Under the pieces are notes generated by a model. The model saw only the letters and a list, made by a program, of their open reading frames with translations, searched no databases and was not told the DNA's origin. Made by a program: the position numbers and the translations under genes. A stretch of DNA of 53,567 bases, taken from Gammaproteobacteria bacterium (GTDB lineage: Bacteria; Pseudomonadota; Gammaproteobacteria; Pseudomonadales; Pseudohongiellaceae). Where the stretch lies: the NCBI GenBank assembly GCA_030427065.1, contig JAUHWU010000006.1, positions 1-53,567 of the forward strand, given 5' to 3'. Positions 1 to 8,815 of the stretch are shown here, piece after piece (the first letter of the stretch is position 1; each line of letters begins with the position of its first letter).

Positions 1-2082
1 TTTTCTTAACTGCTCAATGGCATCCGGCAATAATTCGGTATTACGCGCTGACAACTCCAGCACAATGGGCTTGCCGGAGGTAGGGCCGGATTCCTGGATC
101 TGGGGCTCCACAATAATGCCCGGGATATCTGCAGTGCGCTCTCGGACTTCATTGAGGATTTGTGCCGCTGGACGCCTGAGCTCCCAGTCAACCAGACTAA
201 GCTGTATTCGGCCAATAATGTCTTCATCAATATCGTTGCCAAGATTGACTCCGCTGCGGGTATAAACCGACTCAAATTCTTCCATATTCAAAATACGGTT
301 TTCCACTTCCGCAACCAGCCTGTCACGCTCATAGACTGAAAGATCACCACGGGAATGTATGTTAAGTACTGCAAATTCCGGCTCTACATCGGTAAAGAAC
401 TCGACGCCTTTACCAAGCTTTTCATAGAGCACAAAAGTGCCAACCAGAAAGGCAAAAGCTATCCCCAGTACCAATAGCGGCTGGTGTAATACCTTACTGA
501 CAAAATCAACATAGAGCGCTGTGAAACCTGATAATCCCTTCAGACCCTCACGGCCCTCTTCCAGCAAATCGACGTCTTCAATAGTCTCGCTTTCGGAAAA
601 GTCTGGATTGCTATTATTACTTTTCAGAAGAGCGCCTATAGTGGGCACGAACAACAGTGCCATAAATAATGAAGCTGCCAGAGTCACCAGCAGGGTAATG
701 GGCAGATACTTCATAAACTGCCCAATGAGTCCGGGCCAGAACAATAGAGGCATAAAGACCGCCAGCGTTGTCGCTGTTGATGCTGTGATAGGCCACGCCA
801 TGCGCTTGGCGGCTTCAGTAAAGGCAAGTTTCGGACTATAGCCATGCTTGATATTTCGCTCGGCAAGCTCTACCACGACGATGGCCCCATCCACCAGCAT
901 ACCGACTGCCATAATCAGGGAAAACAGCACCACAATATTCATGCTGTAACCCATCAGGTAGATCACCAGAATGCCAGACAGAAATGCCCCGGGAATGGCA
1001 ACACCCACAAGTCCGGCTGAACGTAGCCCAAGAGCGCCAAGAATAACTATCATCACCAGCATTACCGCGATGGCAACATTATTAACCAGGTCATTAAGCA
1101 TGGTACGGACCTGTTTGGAGTTATCGGAAGTGAAGGTTACCTCGACATTTTCAGGCCAAAATTGCTTTTGTTGCTCGACCACAAATTTCACGGTATCCAC
1201 CACTTCCAGGATATTGGCTCCGGCACGCTTGGTAATTTCCAGCGCAATGGATGGATTGCCATCGAGGCGGGCAAAGTTGGTAGGATCCTTGAAAGTGCGA
1301 CGTACCGAAGCGACATCCTGAAAAGTAACCGTTTTCATACCGTCAGTTTTCACCGGCAGAGTCAAAAGGTCCTGTAAATCTTCAATCACTCCGGGGACTT
1401 TTACGGCAAAGCGCCCCTCGCCACTGTCCAGAGCGCCGGCTGCTACCAGACGGTTGTTACGGCTGACATAACTGATGAGGTCAGCATAATTGAGATTGTA
1501 ACTTTCAAGGGCTACCGGATCGACAATGACTTCCAGCAGTTCTTCGCGATCGCCACCGATATCGGCAGATAACACGCCGGGAATGCTTTCAATCGTATCG
1601 CGCAGACTGCGACCAAGTAATACCAGTGAACGCTCAGGAACATCGCCATGCAACATGACCGTGATGACTGGAAATAAAGAGGTATTAATTTCCTGTACAA
1701 AAGGTTCTTCCGAATCTGCAGGCAATTCATTACGGGCCAGGTCAACTTTTTCACGAACATCGGTCAGCGCCTGATCGGCATCAAAACCGGCATCAAATTC
1801 CAGGATGATGACGCCGCTGCCTTCTGCGCCGGTGGCTCTCATTTCCTTGAGTCCTTCAATGGAGCGAAGCTCGGTTTCCATTGGACGTAACAGAAGACGC
1901 TCAGCGTCCTCCGGAGAAATACCCTCGTGAATGATATTGACGTAAATCTGGGGAATGTCGATATCCGGTTCTGCTTCCTTGGGAACAGAAACGTAGCTTG
2001 TGATGCCGGCAAGAATCAACAGGGCCAGGATCAGGATGACCGGCCTTGGGCGATTTATAAATGCACTAATCAGCGCGTTCAT
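1..2082 (-). CDS. RND-family efflux transporter, 3' part missing at window edge
   Basis: Inner-membrane proton-driven efflux pump of the AcrB/HAE-type RND superfamily. The first 694 codons are visible and the frame runs off the left edge; RND pumps are about 1020-1050 residues, so roughly the last third is missing. Seen: an N-terminal membrane segment after MNALISAFINRP, a periplasmic porter region, a cluster of membrane helices at about residues 335-480, and the second porter domain beginning after a helix at about 530-550. The TM4 relay motif reads VDGAIVVVE, so only one aspartate (D398) is present where AcrB has two; single-Asp versions occur in other RND subfamilies such as CusA. The start overlaps the end of the adaptor gene by 17 bases, which implies one operon and a tripartite pump. 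The substrate cannot be told. Confidence 0.9.
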   Translation of the reverse strand, partial: MNALISAFINRPRPVILILALLILAGITSYVSVPKEAEPDIDIPQIYVNIIHEGISPEDAERLLLRPMETELRSIEGLKEMRATGAEGSGVIILEFDAGFDADQALTDVREKVDLARNELPADSEEPFVQEINTSLFPVITVMLHGDVPERSLVLLGRSLRDTIESIPGVLSADIGGDREELLEVIVDPVALESYNLNYADLISYVSRNNRLVAAGALDSGEGRFAVKVPGVIEDLQDLLTLPVKTDGMKTVTFQDVASVRRTFKDPTNFARLDGNPSIALEITKRAGANILEVVDTVKFVVEQQKQFWPENVEVTFTSDNSKQVRTMLNDLVNNVAIAVMLVMIVILGALGLRSAGLVGVAIPGAFLSGILVIYLMGYSMNIVVLFSLIMAVGMLVDGAIVVVELAERNIKHGYSPKLAFTEAAKRMAWPITASTATTLAVFMPLLFWPGLIGQFMKYLPITLLVTLAASLFMALLFVPTIGALLKSNNSNPDFSESETIEDVDLLEEGREGLKGLSGFTALYVDFVSKVLHQPLLVLGIAFAFLVGTFVLYEKLGKGVEFFTDVEPEFAVLNIHSRGDLSVYERDRLVAEVENRILNMEEFESVYTRSGVNLGNDIDEDIIGRIQLSLVDWELRRPAAQILNEVRERTADIPGIIVEPQIQESGPTSGKPIVLELSARNTELLPDAIEQLRK

Positions 2083-3169
2083 ACGCGGAATTGTTCTCCA
2101 GGGTGGTGGCGTTAGTCACAGCCTCAACTTGTTGTCCCACTGTCACAAAACCTTGCCCCACGGTAATTACTGTGACCGTCTCGGGCAAGCCGGTCACCAA
2201 AATGCCGTCGTCGGAAGATCCGGCTATTTCAATCGGGTAAAAATCGACCCTATTGCTGGCGTTAACTGTTTTTACGCCTACTGTACCGTCATCGGCCAGA
2301 GTCAGCAAAGAAGGAGAGATATCATGGGCCACAATTCTTGAACCCGCCAACTGCAGCTCAGCAGTCAGCCCGGCACGGATTCCACTGGGATTTGGCACTT
2401 CCAGTTCAACCCTGAAGGTGCGGGTATTGGCATCGGCTACTGGTGCCAGATAACGAATAACACCGGAAAGTTCTGTTCCATTCACCAACTTCGCAATTCC
2501 TCTGCCACCGACATAAAGTTCACTGACTTCCTTGCCATTTATTTCCCCGCTAATTATGAGGGGGTCGATATCGACTATATCCACCACCGTATCACCAGCA
2601 CGGACATAGTCACCAATCTCTACTGATCTGTCCTGCACAATGCCATCAAAGGGAGCGTCAATAGTGATGTTATTCAGCTCGAGCTGAATGCGCGCTCTAG
2701 CCGCCTTTGCACTTTCAAGCCGGGCATTGGCTTCTGCAATATCCACCTCGGAGGCAAAGTCCCGGTCACGCAAATTCTGCCTTGCTTTTAGCTCAAGCTC
2801 ACGCTGGGCTACCAGAGAACTGGTCTCAGCGAGACGGGCATTACGATCGCGCATATCCAGTTCAACAATGTTTTCACCTGCCACCACCGGGCTACCCCTT
2901 TCCACGGACAATCCTACCACGGCTCCGTCAGTTTCGGCTTTCATGGAAACATAGCGATTGGGTTCAGTTATGGCACTGACAATGATTTCACGGGTAACTT
3001 CATTGGCAGTAATTGTTTCTACGCGGACGCGCATGGCGGAGCCACTGATATTTCTGGATTGTGCACCTGAATCTTCCGGGCTGTTACCAAGACCGGACAA
3101 CATCCACAATGTCACCGCCACCGCCACTGCGGCAGCAATAAGTAAAGATTGTTTTTTGCTTGTATTCAT
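2066..3169 (-). CDS. RND efflux periplasmic adaptor (membrane fusion protein)
   Basis: 367-residue HlyD/AcrA-type adaptor that links the inner-membrane pump to an outer-membrane channel. Seen: an N-terminal signal-anchor (about residues 8-25), a barrel-sandwich/lipoyl-like half motif, a short alpha-helical hairpin rich in Ala, Arg and Glu at about residues 105-145, then the second lipoyl half around DAPFDGIVQDRSVEIGDYV and a beta-barrel region. The upstream gene yajQ ends 145 bases away, so this is probably the first gene of its own adaptor-pump operon. No regulator or outer-membrane channel gene is visible here; they may lie beyond the left edge. Which drugs or metabolites are exported is unknown. 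Confidence 0.9.
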   Translation of the reverse strand: MNTSKKQSLLIAAAVAVAVTLWMLSGLGNSPEDSGAQSRNISGSAMRVRVETITANEVTREIIVSAITEPNRYVSMKAETDGAVVGLSVERGSPVVAGENIVELDMRDRNARLAETSSLVAQRELELKARQNLRDRDFASEVDIAEANARLESAKAARARIQLELNNITIDAPFDGIVQDRSVEIGDYVRAGDTVVDIVDIDPLIISGEINGKEVSELYVGGRGIAKLVNGTELSGVIRYLAPVADANTRTFRVELEVPNPSGIRAGLTAELQLAGSRIVAHDISPSLLTLADDGTVGVKTVNASNRVDFYPIEIAGSSDDGILVTGLPETVTVITVGQGFVTVGQQVEAVTNATTLENNSAYERAD

Positions 3170-3314
3170 CTGGATTTTCTAAAAAGCATGCCCTGCATTT
3201 TGAAGGCGCAAATTATCACAGGAATTCCACTGTATTGCGAGGAAACAGCGGTACGATAAGAAGGAAGAGGAATCAGGTGAATCAGACGCGCCCAAACTAA
3301 AACCAAATGACCGC

Positions 3315-3797
3315 TTAATCCCTGAAATTATTGTACTGAAGAGGTAAACCATAATTCTCATCCTTGAGCAACGCGATAACACGCTGTAAATCATCCCTTT
3401 TATTGCCTGATACCCGTAATTTATCACCCTGGATAGCAGTCTGGACCTTCAGTTTCTGTTCTTTAACTTTCTTGACGATTTTACGTGCAGTTTCAGATTC
3501 AATGCCCTGCTGCACAGTCACTTTCATAATGGCTTTCTGACCAACATTCTCGATATCAGCGCTTTTTAGTGAACTGATATCCAGCCCGCGTTTTACCATT
3601 TTGGTTTGCAAGATATCCATCATCTGCTGAATCTGGAAATCCACCTCTGCGGTTAAAACCACAACATTATCATTGAGCTCGAAACTGGCTGGCACTCCCT
3701 TGAAATCGAACCTTGTGCCAATTTCACGGGATGCCTGGTCTATGGCATTCGACATTTCATGCATATCTACTTCAGAAACAATATCAAAGGTAGGCAT
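3315..3797 (-). CDS. yajQ: YajQ family nucleotide-binding protein
   Basis: 160-residue cytoplasmic protein of the YajQ/UPF0234 family. Family members fold as two ferredoxin-like domains, bind nucleotides, and in some bacteria bind cyclic di-GMP. The full-length match is clear from the N-terminal MPTFDIVSEVDMHE signature, the central KRGLDISSLKSADIENVG stretch and the GDKLRVSGNKRDDLQ C-terminal motif. It lies 10 bases after the aceF stop codon on the same strand and may be co-transcribed with the pyruvate dehydrogenase genes. That neighbourhood does not itself say what it does. Confidence 0.95.
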   Translation of the reverse strand: MPTFDIVSEVDMHEMSNAIDQASREIGTRFDFKGVPASFELNDNVVVLTAEVDFQIQQMMDILQTKMVKRGLDISSLKSADIENVGQKAIMKVTVQQGIESETARKIVKKVKEQKLKVQTAIQGDKLRVSGNKRDDLQRVIALLKDENYGLPLQYNNFRD

Positions 3798-3807
3798 GAA
3801 GATCCCC

Positions 3808-5559
3808 TTACAAAGTTAATAGTCTTATGTCAGCAAGCAGGCTGCCAAGGAAACTGCAGAACATCCCCCCATCAACACCATTGACTGCACGGTGATCATA
3901 AGACAGGGCAAAAGGCAGCATTTTTCGCGGCACAAACTCGCCATTGACATAAACTGGTTTGACTGCAGTTCTGGACACCCCCAGGATTGCTACTTCGGGT
4001 GCATTAACAATGGGGGTGAAGCCCGTGCCGCCAATATTACCCAGGCTTGAAATTGTGAAGCTGGCGCCCTGCATATCTTCCCTGGTTAACTTCCTGTCTT
4101 TGGCTTTGGCGCCAAGTTCAGCTATTTCTGCGGCAATCTGCCAGATAGATTTTTGATCCGCATCTTTTACTACCGGGACCATCAGTCCAGCCGGTGTGGC
4201 AACTGCGACACCAATATGAATATACTTTTTCTGAATCAGTTTGGTGCCGGATGAATGCAGCGATACATTAAATTGCGGGTACTCTTTCAATGCCTGGGCA
4301 CAAGCCTTCACGATAAAAGGCAGCGGGGTAAGCTTGATGCCTTTCTTTTCTGCCAGTGCCTTCTGTGCCTCACGAAAATCTTCCAGATCAGTGACATCAG
4401 TTTCATCAAATTGGGTGACATGCGGCACATTTAACCAGTTACGGGTCATATTCTGCGCGGTCAGGCGATGCAGTTTGGTCAGCTCGACCTCTTCGACTTC
4501 ACCAAATTGACTGAAATCGATATCCTCGATTGCAGGTAATCCTGCTCCGCCAGAACTGGCTACGCTTGCTGTTCCACCCTGCATTCTGGCTTTAACAAAG
4601 GACTGAATATCTTCTTTTACTATTCTGCCCCGGGCACCACTGCCAGGGACTTCGGACAAATGAACGCCCAGTTCTCTGGCCAGTTTTCTCACCGCCGGAC
4701 CGGCGTAAACATCCGCATCATTTCCGGAGGCTGAAGTATTACCAGCTGAGCTTTGAGTAGTTGAGCTTTGAGTAGTTGAGCTTTGGGCAGATGAACTCTC
4801 GGTAGATGAACTTTTCGTTTCAACAGGTTTGGATGGTGCAGATGCCGCCTGCGCTGCCGGTTTTTCTTCCTGCACAGGCTTTTCAGCACTGGCAGCTTTT
4901 TCCGGAGCACTCGCCTCACCGGTAGTTTCGAGCTCAAGAATCAAGGAGCCTTCGCTGACCTTGTCACCGACTTTCAATTTAATGGAAACAACTTTGCCCG
5001 CAGCCGGTGATGGAACATCCATAGCCGCTTTATCTGTTTCAAGCGTGACCAGACCATCCTCTTCTTTAACTTCATCGCCGACAGCGACCAGAATATCTAT
5101 GACATCAACGTCACTGTCATCACCCAGGTCAGGGATCAGAACTTCACGAATGTAAGAACCACCAGTGGCTGCCGGAGCCGGAGTTTCTTCCTTGGCCGGT
5201 TCCTCTTTGACGCTCTCTTCCTTAACAACTTCTTCAGTTTTTGAAGCGCTGTTATTTTCGCTCTCTTTTACACTTTCTTCTTTACTGCCATCATCTTCTT
5301 TGCTGTCGTCTTCACTCGCGCCTGCAATCTCTATACTGACGATATCTGTTCCCTGACTTACCTGGGCCCCGACTTTAACCAGTATTTCCTTGATAACACC
5401 GGCTTTAGGTGAAGGAATTTCCATTGCAGCCTTGTCACTCTCCAGAACGATGAGCGAATCATTTTCACTGACCTCATCTCCGGGTGACACCAGGATTTCA
5501 ATGACCTCAACTTCCTGCTCATCGCCGATGTCCGGAACCTGAATTTTTTCAACTGCCAC
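3808..5559 (-). CDS. aceF: Pyruvate dehydrogenase E2, dihydrolipoamide acetyltransferase
   Basis: 583-residue core of the pyruvate dehydrogenase complex; transfers acetyl groups from lipoyl arms to CoA. Domains in order: lipoyl domain 1 (lipoylated K43 in SDKAAME), an acidic Lys/Glu/Ser linker, lipoyl domain 2 (K177 in TDKAAMD), a Ser/Thr/Gln linker with perfect 15-bp DNA repeats, a peripheral-subunit-binding domain beginning around YAGPAVRKLARELGV, and the catalytic acyltransferase domain ending with the DHRAVNGVDGG motif. Two lipoyl domains is within the family range; E. coli has three. The start is GTG with an AGGAG ribosome-binding site 8 bases upstream; the following MAVEKIQVPDIG aligns with other AceF starts. 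The E3 gene lpd is not next to it. Confidence 0.97.
   Translation of the reverse strand: MAVEKIQVPDIGDEQEVEVIEILVSPGDEVSENDSLIVLESDKAAMEIPSPKAGVIKEILVKVGAQVSQGTDIVSIEIAGASEDDSKEDDGSKEESVKESENNSASKTEEVVKEESVKEEPAKEETPAPAATGGSYIREVLIPDLGDDSDVDVIDILVAVGDEVKEEDGLVTLETDKAAMDVPSPAAGKVVSIKLKVGDKVSEGSLILELETTGEASAPEKAASAEKPVQEEKPAAQAASAPSKPVETKSSSTESSSAQSSTTQSSTTQSSAGNTSASGNDADVYAGPAVRKLARELGVHLSEVPGSGARGRIVKEDIQSFVKARMQGGTASVASSGGAGLPAIEDIDFSQFGEVEEVELTKLHRLTAQNMTRNWLNVPHVTQFDETDVTDLEDFREAQKALAEKKGIKLTPLPFIVKACAQALKEYPQFNVSLHSSGTKLIQKKYIHIGVAVATPAGLMVPVVKDADQKSIWQIAAEIAELGAKAKDRKLTREDMQGASFTISSLGNIGGTGFTPIVNAPEVAILGVSRTAVKPVYVNGEFVPRKMLPFALSYDHRAVNGVDGGMFCSFLGSLLADIRLLTL
4747..4787. repeat. 15-bp tandem repeat in aceF linker
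   Basis: The unit tgagctttgagtagt occurs perfectly at 4747-4761 and 4762-4776 and again in part from 4777. On the coding (minus) strand it encodes five-residue repeats of the Ser/Thr/Gln linker before the subunit-binding domain. Because the unit is a multiple of three, copy-number change would alter linker length without breaking the frame. Confidence 0.9.
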
Positions 5560-5643
5560 TTCTCATACTCCTGGTATTCATTTGCGCTAATCTTAGCGAT
5601 TCACTTCACGGTATCTTGAAAATACCATTATTGAAATTCAATG

Positions 5644-5702
5644 AAAAAAGATAAAACGTTCAGTCTTTTTTGTTCTTGCCTGCTTTTATCTTTTATCTTT
5701 TT
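5644..5702 (-). other. AT-rich hairpin between aceE and aceF
   Basis: Just after the aceE stop codon the minus-strand transcript would contain AAAAAGATAAAA and, about 35 bases later, TTTTATCTTTTTT, which can pair over about 12 bases and end in a U-run. It could be a weak terminator or an mRNA processing/stability hairpin that sets the aceE:aceF ratio. The pairing is seen; the function is inferred. Confidence 0.45.
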
Positions 5703-5705
5703 AAG

Positions 5706-8405
5706 TTAAGCCATCAATGGATTAATTTTTTCCGGATCAAGCTTGAATTTCTTGATGGCTGCACTGACAACCTTGGTTTCGATTTGTCCTAGTTTGGCAA
5801 GCTCGCCCAGAGCAGCAACAACGATAAAGCTGCTGTTCACCTCAAAGAAGTGACGTAGTTTTTCCCGGCTGTCGCTGCGACCGAAACCATCAGTACCCAG
5901 TACCTTGTATGGCGCAGGAACAAATGCCCGTATCTGGTCTGCATACAACTTCATATAATCCGTTGCCGCAATAACGGGACCTTCTCCGCCAGACAAACAT
6001 TCCTCAACATAGGAAACCCTGGGTTTTTTATCTGGATGCAGCATATTCCAGCGATCAACATCAAGACCATCGCGTGCCAGCTCATTAATACTTGTGGCAC
6101 TCCATACATCGACGGAAACCTTATATTCCTTCCGTAAAATTTCTGCCGCAGCGCGGACTTCCCTGAGAATAGTACCACTACCCAGAAGTCTCACAGAACT
6201 GGCTTTTTTGCTTTTAGCAGCAGCCCCGGCGGCTACCTTGTATTCCTTGCTACTGCCATCTTCCAGCAGGTACATGCCTTTTAGAATACCTTCTTCCACA
6301 CCCTTTGGCATATCCGGATGAACATAGTTTTCATTCATCGCGGTGATGTAATAAAACACCGACTCGTCATTGTCATACATACGACGAATACCATCCTGAA
6401 TGATAACTGCCATCTCATACGAATAAGTCGGGTCGTAGGAGATACAGTTCGGAATGGTATAGGACAACAGCAAGCTGTGGCCGTCCTGGTGCTGCAGACC
6501 TTCCCCATTTAGCGTGGTTCTTCCCGCGGTTGCACCAATGAGAAAGCCTCGTGCCTGTAAATCACCGGCCGCCCAGCATAAATCCCCTACGCGCTGAAAA
6601 CCAAACATGGAGTAATAAATATAGAAAGGAATCAGTGGATAATGATGAACACTGTATGAGGTGGCTGCTGACAACCATGAGCTCATGGATCCGGCTTCAT
6701 TAATGCCCTCTTCCAGCAACTGACCATCCTTTTCTTCCTTGTAATACATCACCTGCCCGGAATCTATGGGATTATAAAGCTGGCCCTTGGCTGAATAGAT
6801 ACCAATCTGGCGAAACAGGCCTTCCATACCAAAGGTACGCGCTTCATCAGGAACAATAGGGACAATTCTCTGACCAATTTCCTTATCCTTGACCAGGGTT
6901 GAAAGCATCCTGACAAAAGCCATGGTAGTGGAAATTTCCCTTTCACCGGTTCCCTTCAGCTGTGCATCGAAAATACTCAACGCTGGTACCGTGAGTTTTT
7001 CACTGCTGGCACGCCTGCTTGGCAAGGTACCCCCCAATTTAGCGCGCATACGGTTCAGGTATTCCATTTCCGGGCTATCAGGGGCTGGTTTGTAATAGGG
7101 AACAGATTCCAGTTTGTCATCGGGAATCGGTATCCCGAAACGATCGCGGAATAATTCGAGTTCTTGCAGGCTAAGTTTTTTGGCAGAATGCGTAGCGTTG
7201 GCTGCCTGGGCCGAACCAAAGGCATAGCCCTTGATCGTTTTAGCCAGAATAACCGTGGGTCGGTCTGTACATTCCACGGCCTGTTTATAAGCCGCGTAAA
7301 CCTTGAATGGGTCATGGCCGCCGCGATTAAGCTGCATTAACTCGTCATCAGACATATGCTCAACCATTTTCAACAGCTCTGGCGAGGTGCCAAAGAAATG
7401 CTCACGGATGTAGCTTGCATCCCCGACACTGAAAGCCTGAAATTCGCCGTCCACTACTTCGTCCATGCGTGCCTGCAGAATCCCGTCATGATCCTTTGCC
7501 AGCAGGCTGTCCCAGTGACGGCCCCAGACTACTTTAATAACGTTCCAGCCTGCACCACGGAAAATGCCTTCCAGCTCCTGGATGATTTTTCCGTTGCCGC
7601 GCACTGGTCCATCCAGTCGTTGCAGGTTACAGTTGATAACAAAATTCAGGTTACCCAGACGTTCACGACCAGCCAGTGAAATCGCACCGAGGGATTCCGG
7701 CTCATCACATTCGCCATCACCCAGAAAAGCCCAGATTTGTCTGTCACCCTGTGCCACCAACTCCCGGTTATCCAGGTATTTCATGACATGGGCATGATAG
7801 ATAGCCTGCAAGGGGCCCAATCCCATGGAAACAGTAGGGAACTGCCAGTAATCCGGCATCAGTTTGGGATGCGGGTATGAGGACAAACCATTGCCATCGA
7901 CTTCCTGACGGAAATTGTCCAATTGCTCCTCACTCAGGCGGCCTTCAATAAATGAGCGCGAATAAATCCCCGGGGAGGCATGACCCTGGAAAAGCACTAT
8001 ATCGCCCAGACGACCTTCTGAATCACCGCGGAAAAAATGATTGAAACCCACATCATAGAGAGTCGCTGCAGAAGAAAAAGTCGATATGTGGCCACCCAGG
8101 TCATAGCCAAGTTTATTAGCCCGCATCACCATTGCCAGGGCATTCCAGCGAATCAAACCACGTATATTTCGCTCCATATACATGTCGCCCGGCATAGGAG
8201 GTTCTTCTGCAAGGGGAATGGTATTTCGATACGGAGTGGTAAGAGAATCAACCGGAAGCTGTTGTCCTGATTCCGTTGATTTGGCAATCAGGCTTTTAAG
8301 GAGAAACTGGGCACGATCCATGCCCTGGTTTTTGATAACGGAAGAAATAGAATCACGCCATTCCTGTGTTTCTATAGGATCAATATCGGTATATTTGTCG
8401 ACCAT
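5706..8405 (-). CDS. aceE: Pyruvate dehydrogenase E1 component, homodimeric type
   Basis: 899-residue thiamine-diphosphate enzyme that decarboxylates pyruvate and acetylates the lipoyl arms of AceF; the length matches the roughly 890-residue proteobacterial homodimeric E1. Seen: the N-terminal DPIETQEWRDSI motif used to dock E2, a ThDP/Mg motif GDGECDEPES with the paired Asn in VINCNLQRLDGPVRGNG, and a conserved C-terminal transketolase half including GEGLQHQDGHS. The frame stays open 10 codons further upstream, but ATG at 8405 aligns with other AceE starts and has AGGG upstream. aceF lies 146 bases downstream on the same strand. Control is probably through the dyads at 8549-8676. Confidence 0.97.
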   Translation of the reverse strand: MVDKYTDIDPIETQEWRDSISSVIKNQGMDRAQFLLKSLIAKSTESGQQLPVDSLTTPYRNTIPLAEEPPMPGDMYMERNIRGLIRWNALAMVMRANKLGYDLGGHISTFSSAATLYDVGFNHFFRGDSEGRLGDIVLFQGHASPGIYSRSFIEGRLSEEQLDNFRQEVDGNGLSSYPHPKLMPDYWQFPTVSMGLGPLQAIYHAHVMKYLDNRELVAQGDRQIWAFLGDGECDEPESLGAISLAGRERLGNLNFVINCNLQRLDGPVRGNGKIIQELEGIFRGAGWNVIKVVWGRHWDSLLAKDHDGILQARMDEVVDGEFQAFSVGDASYIREHFFGTSPELLKMVEHMSDDELMQLNRGGHDPFKVYAAYKQAVECTDRPTVILAKTIKGYAFGSAQAANATHSAKKLSLQELELFRDRFGIPIPDDKLESVPYYKPAPDSPEMEYLNRMRAKLGGTLPSRRASSEKLTVPALSIFDAQLKGTGEREISTTMAFVRMLSTLVKDKEIGQRIVPIVPDEARTFGMEGLFRQIGIYSAKGQLYNPIDSGQVMYYKEEKDGQLLEEGINEAGSMSSWLSAATSYSVHHYPLIPFYIYYSMFGFQRVGDLCWAAGDLQARGFLIGATAGRTTLNGEGLQHQDGHSLLLSYTIPNCISYDPTYSYEMAVIIQDGIRRMYDNDESVFYYITAMNENYVHPDMPKGVEEGILKGMYLLEDGSSKEYKVAAGAAAKSKKASSVRLLGSGTILREVRAAAEILRKEYKVSVDVWSATSINELARDGLDVDRWNMLHPDKKPRVSYVEECLSGGEGPVIAATDYMKLYADQIRAFVPAPYKVLGTDGFGRSDSREKLRHFFEVNSSFIVVAALGELAKLGQIETKVVSAAIKKFKLDPEKINPLMA

Positions 8406-8548
8406 AATACAGCCCTGAAAGTCCTGATGGGGCAAGTCTGGTGATGCCAGCTTGCCAGTTTAAAGTTCAAATTCCCAACGCCGCTTTTCGCGCGTCGTGG
8501 TTACCCGCCCATGGTGGGCGAAACTCTGCCAGTGCTTAATTTTTGTCT

Positions 8549-8569
8549 TTCCAGTGGATCACACTGGAA
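8549..8569. promoter_or_regulatory. Perfect inverted repeat in aceE leader, possible operator
   Basis: TTCCAGTG and CACTGGAA flank a 5-base spacer: an 8+8 perfect dyad about 145 bases before the aceE start. It has the size of a dimeric repressor site but its sequence differs from the two upstream 15-mers, so it could be bound by a different protein or form a leader hairpin. No regulator gene lies nearby to help assign it. Confidence 0.5.
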
Positions 8570-8590
8570 CAGCAATGGCAGTAAAAACTC

Positions 8591-8605
8591 TGTAGTAAAT
8601 TTACA
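8591..8605. promoter_or_regulatory. Candidate GntR-type operator, aceE proximal copy
   Basis: TGTAGTAAATTTACA. It shares 13 of 15 positions with the copy at 8662-8676, and sits just downstream of the proposed -10 element at 8616-8621. Only the left half matches the FadR-subfamily consensus TNGTNNNACNA; the core GTAAATTTAC is itself a perfect palindrome. Binding by a PdhR-like repressor is inferred from position upstream of aceE. Confidence 0.45.
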
Positions 8606-8615
8606 TTGGCGCGCA

Positions 8616-8645
8616 ATATTACTTGAAAACACAGCTATTTTCCAA
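8616..8645 (-). promoter_or_regulatory. Possible sigma-70 promoter for aceE
   Basis: On the minus strand, TTGGAA (8640-8645) and TAATAT (8616-8621) are separated by 18 bases, giving a predicted start near 8609 and a leader of about 200 bases. The two TGTAGTAAANNTACA elements lie on either side of it, which suits repression. The -35 match is moderate and other promoters are possible. Confidence 0.35.
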
Positions 8646-8661
8646 CTTAAGCTGTTGAATT

Positions 8662-8676
8662 TGTAGTAAAACTACA
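8662..8676. promoter_or_regulatory. Candidate GntR-type operator, aceE distal copy
   Basis: TGTAGTAAAACTACA, extended to a near-perfect 17-base dyad at 8661-8677. Its core TAGTAAAACTA fits the TNGTNNNACNA pattern described for FadR-subfamily GntR regulators, the group that includes PdhR and LldR. It starts 71 bases from the related proximal site. The dyad is seen; the regulator is inferred. Confidence 0.5.
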
Positions 8677-8815
8677 AAAATGAAAGATTTTGATTTCGAC
8701 CACTGGAAAAACCCCTGTAAATACGCAGGGATAATAATGTAGTGGAAAATTGCATACAAATAACAGACATTGAACAACAGACCGTAAAAACGGAATCCGG
8801 CTTATCACTACCCAT

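Larger units (their letters stand above)
8436..8815. promoter_or_regulatory. aceE upstream control region (no gene)
   Basis: 380 bases between aceE and the ampD stop codon, with no convincing coding frame. It contains a 6-bp-stem hairpin CGCCCA-TGG-TGGGCG at 8506-8520 close to aceE, a perfect dyad TTCCAGTG-N5-CACTGGAA at 8549-8569, and two related 15-mers of the form TGTAGTAAANNTACA (8591-8605 and 8662-8676). A possible minus-strand promoter is TTGGAA (8640-8645), an 18-base gap and TAATAT (8616-8621). No clear terminator for ampD is visible. Confidence 0.6.

Noticed and set aside
2000-2341. 113-codon plus-strand frame across the RND-adaptor junction
   Set aside because: Antisense to the overlapping ends of two clear genes; no supporting motif.
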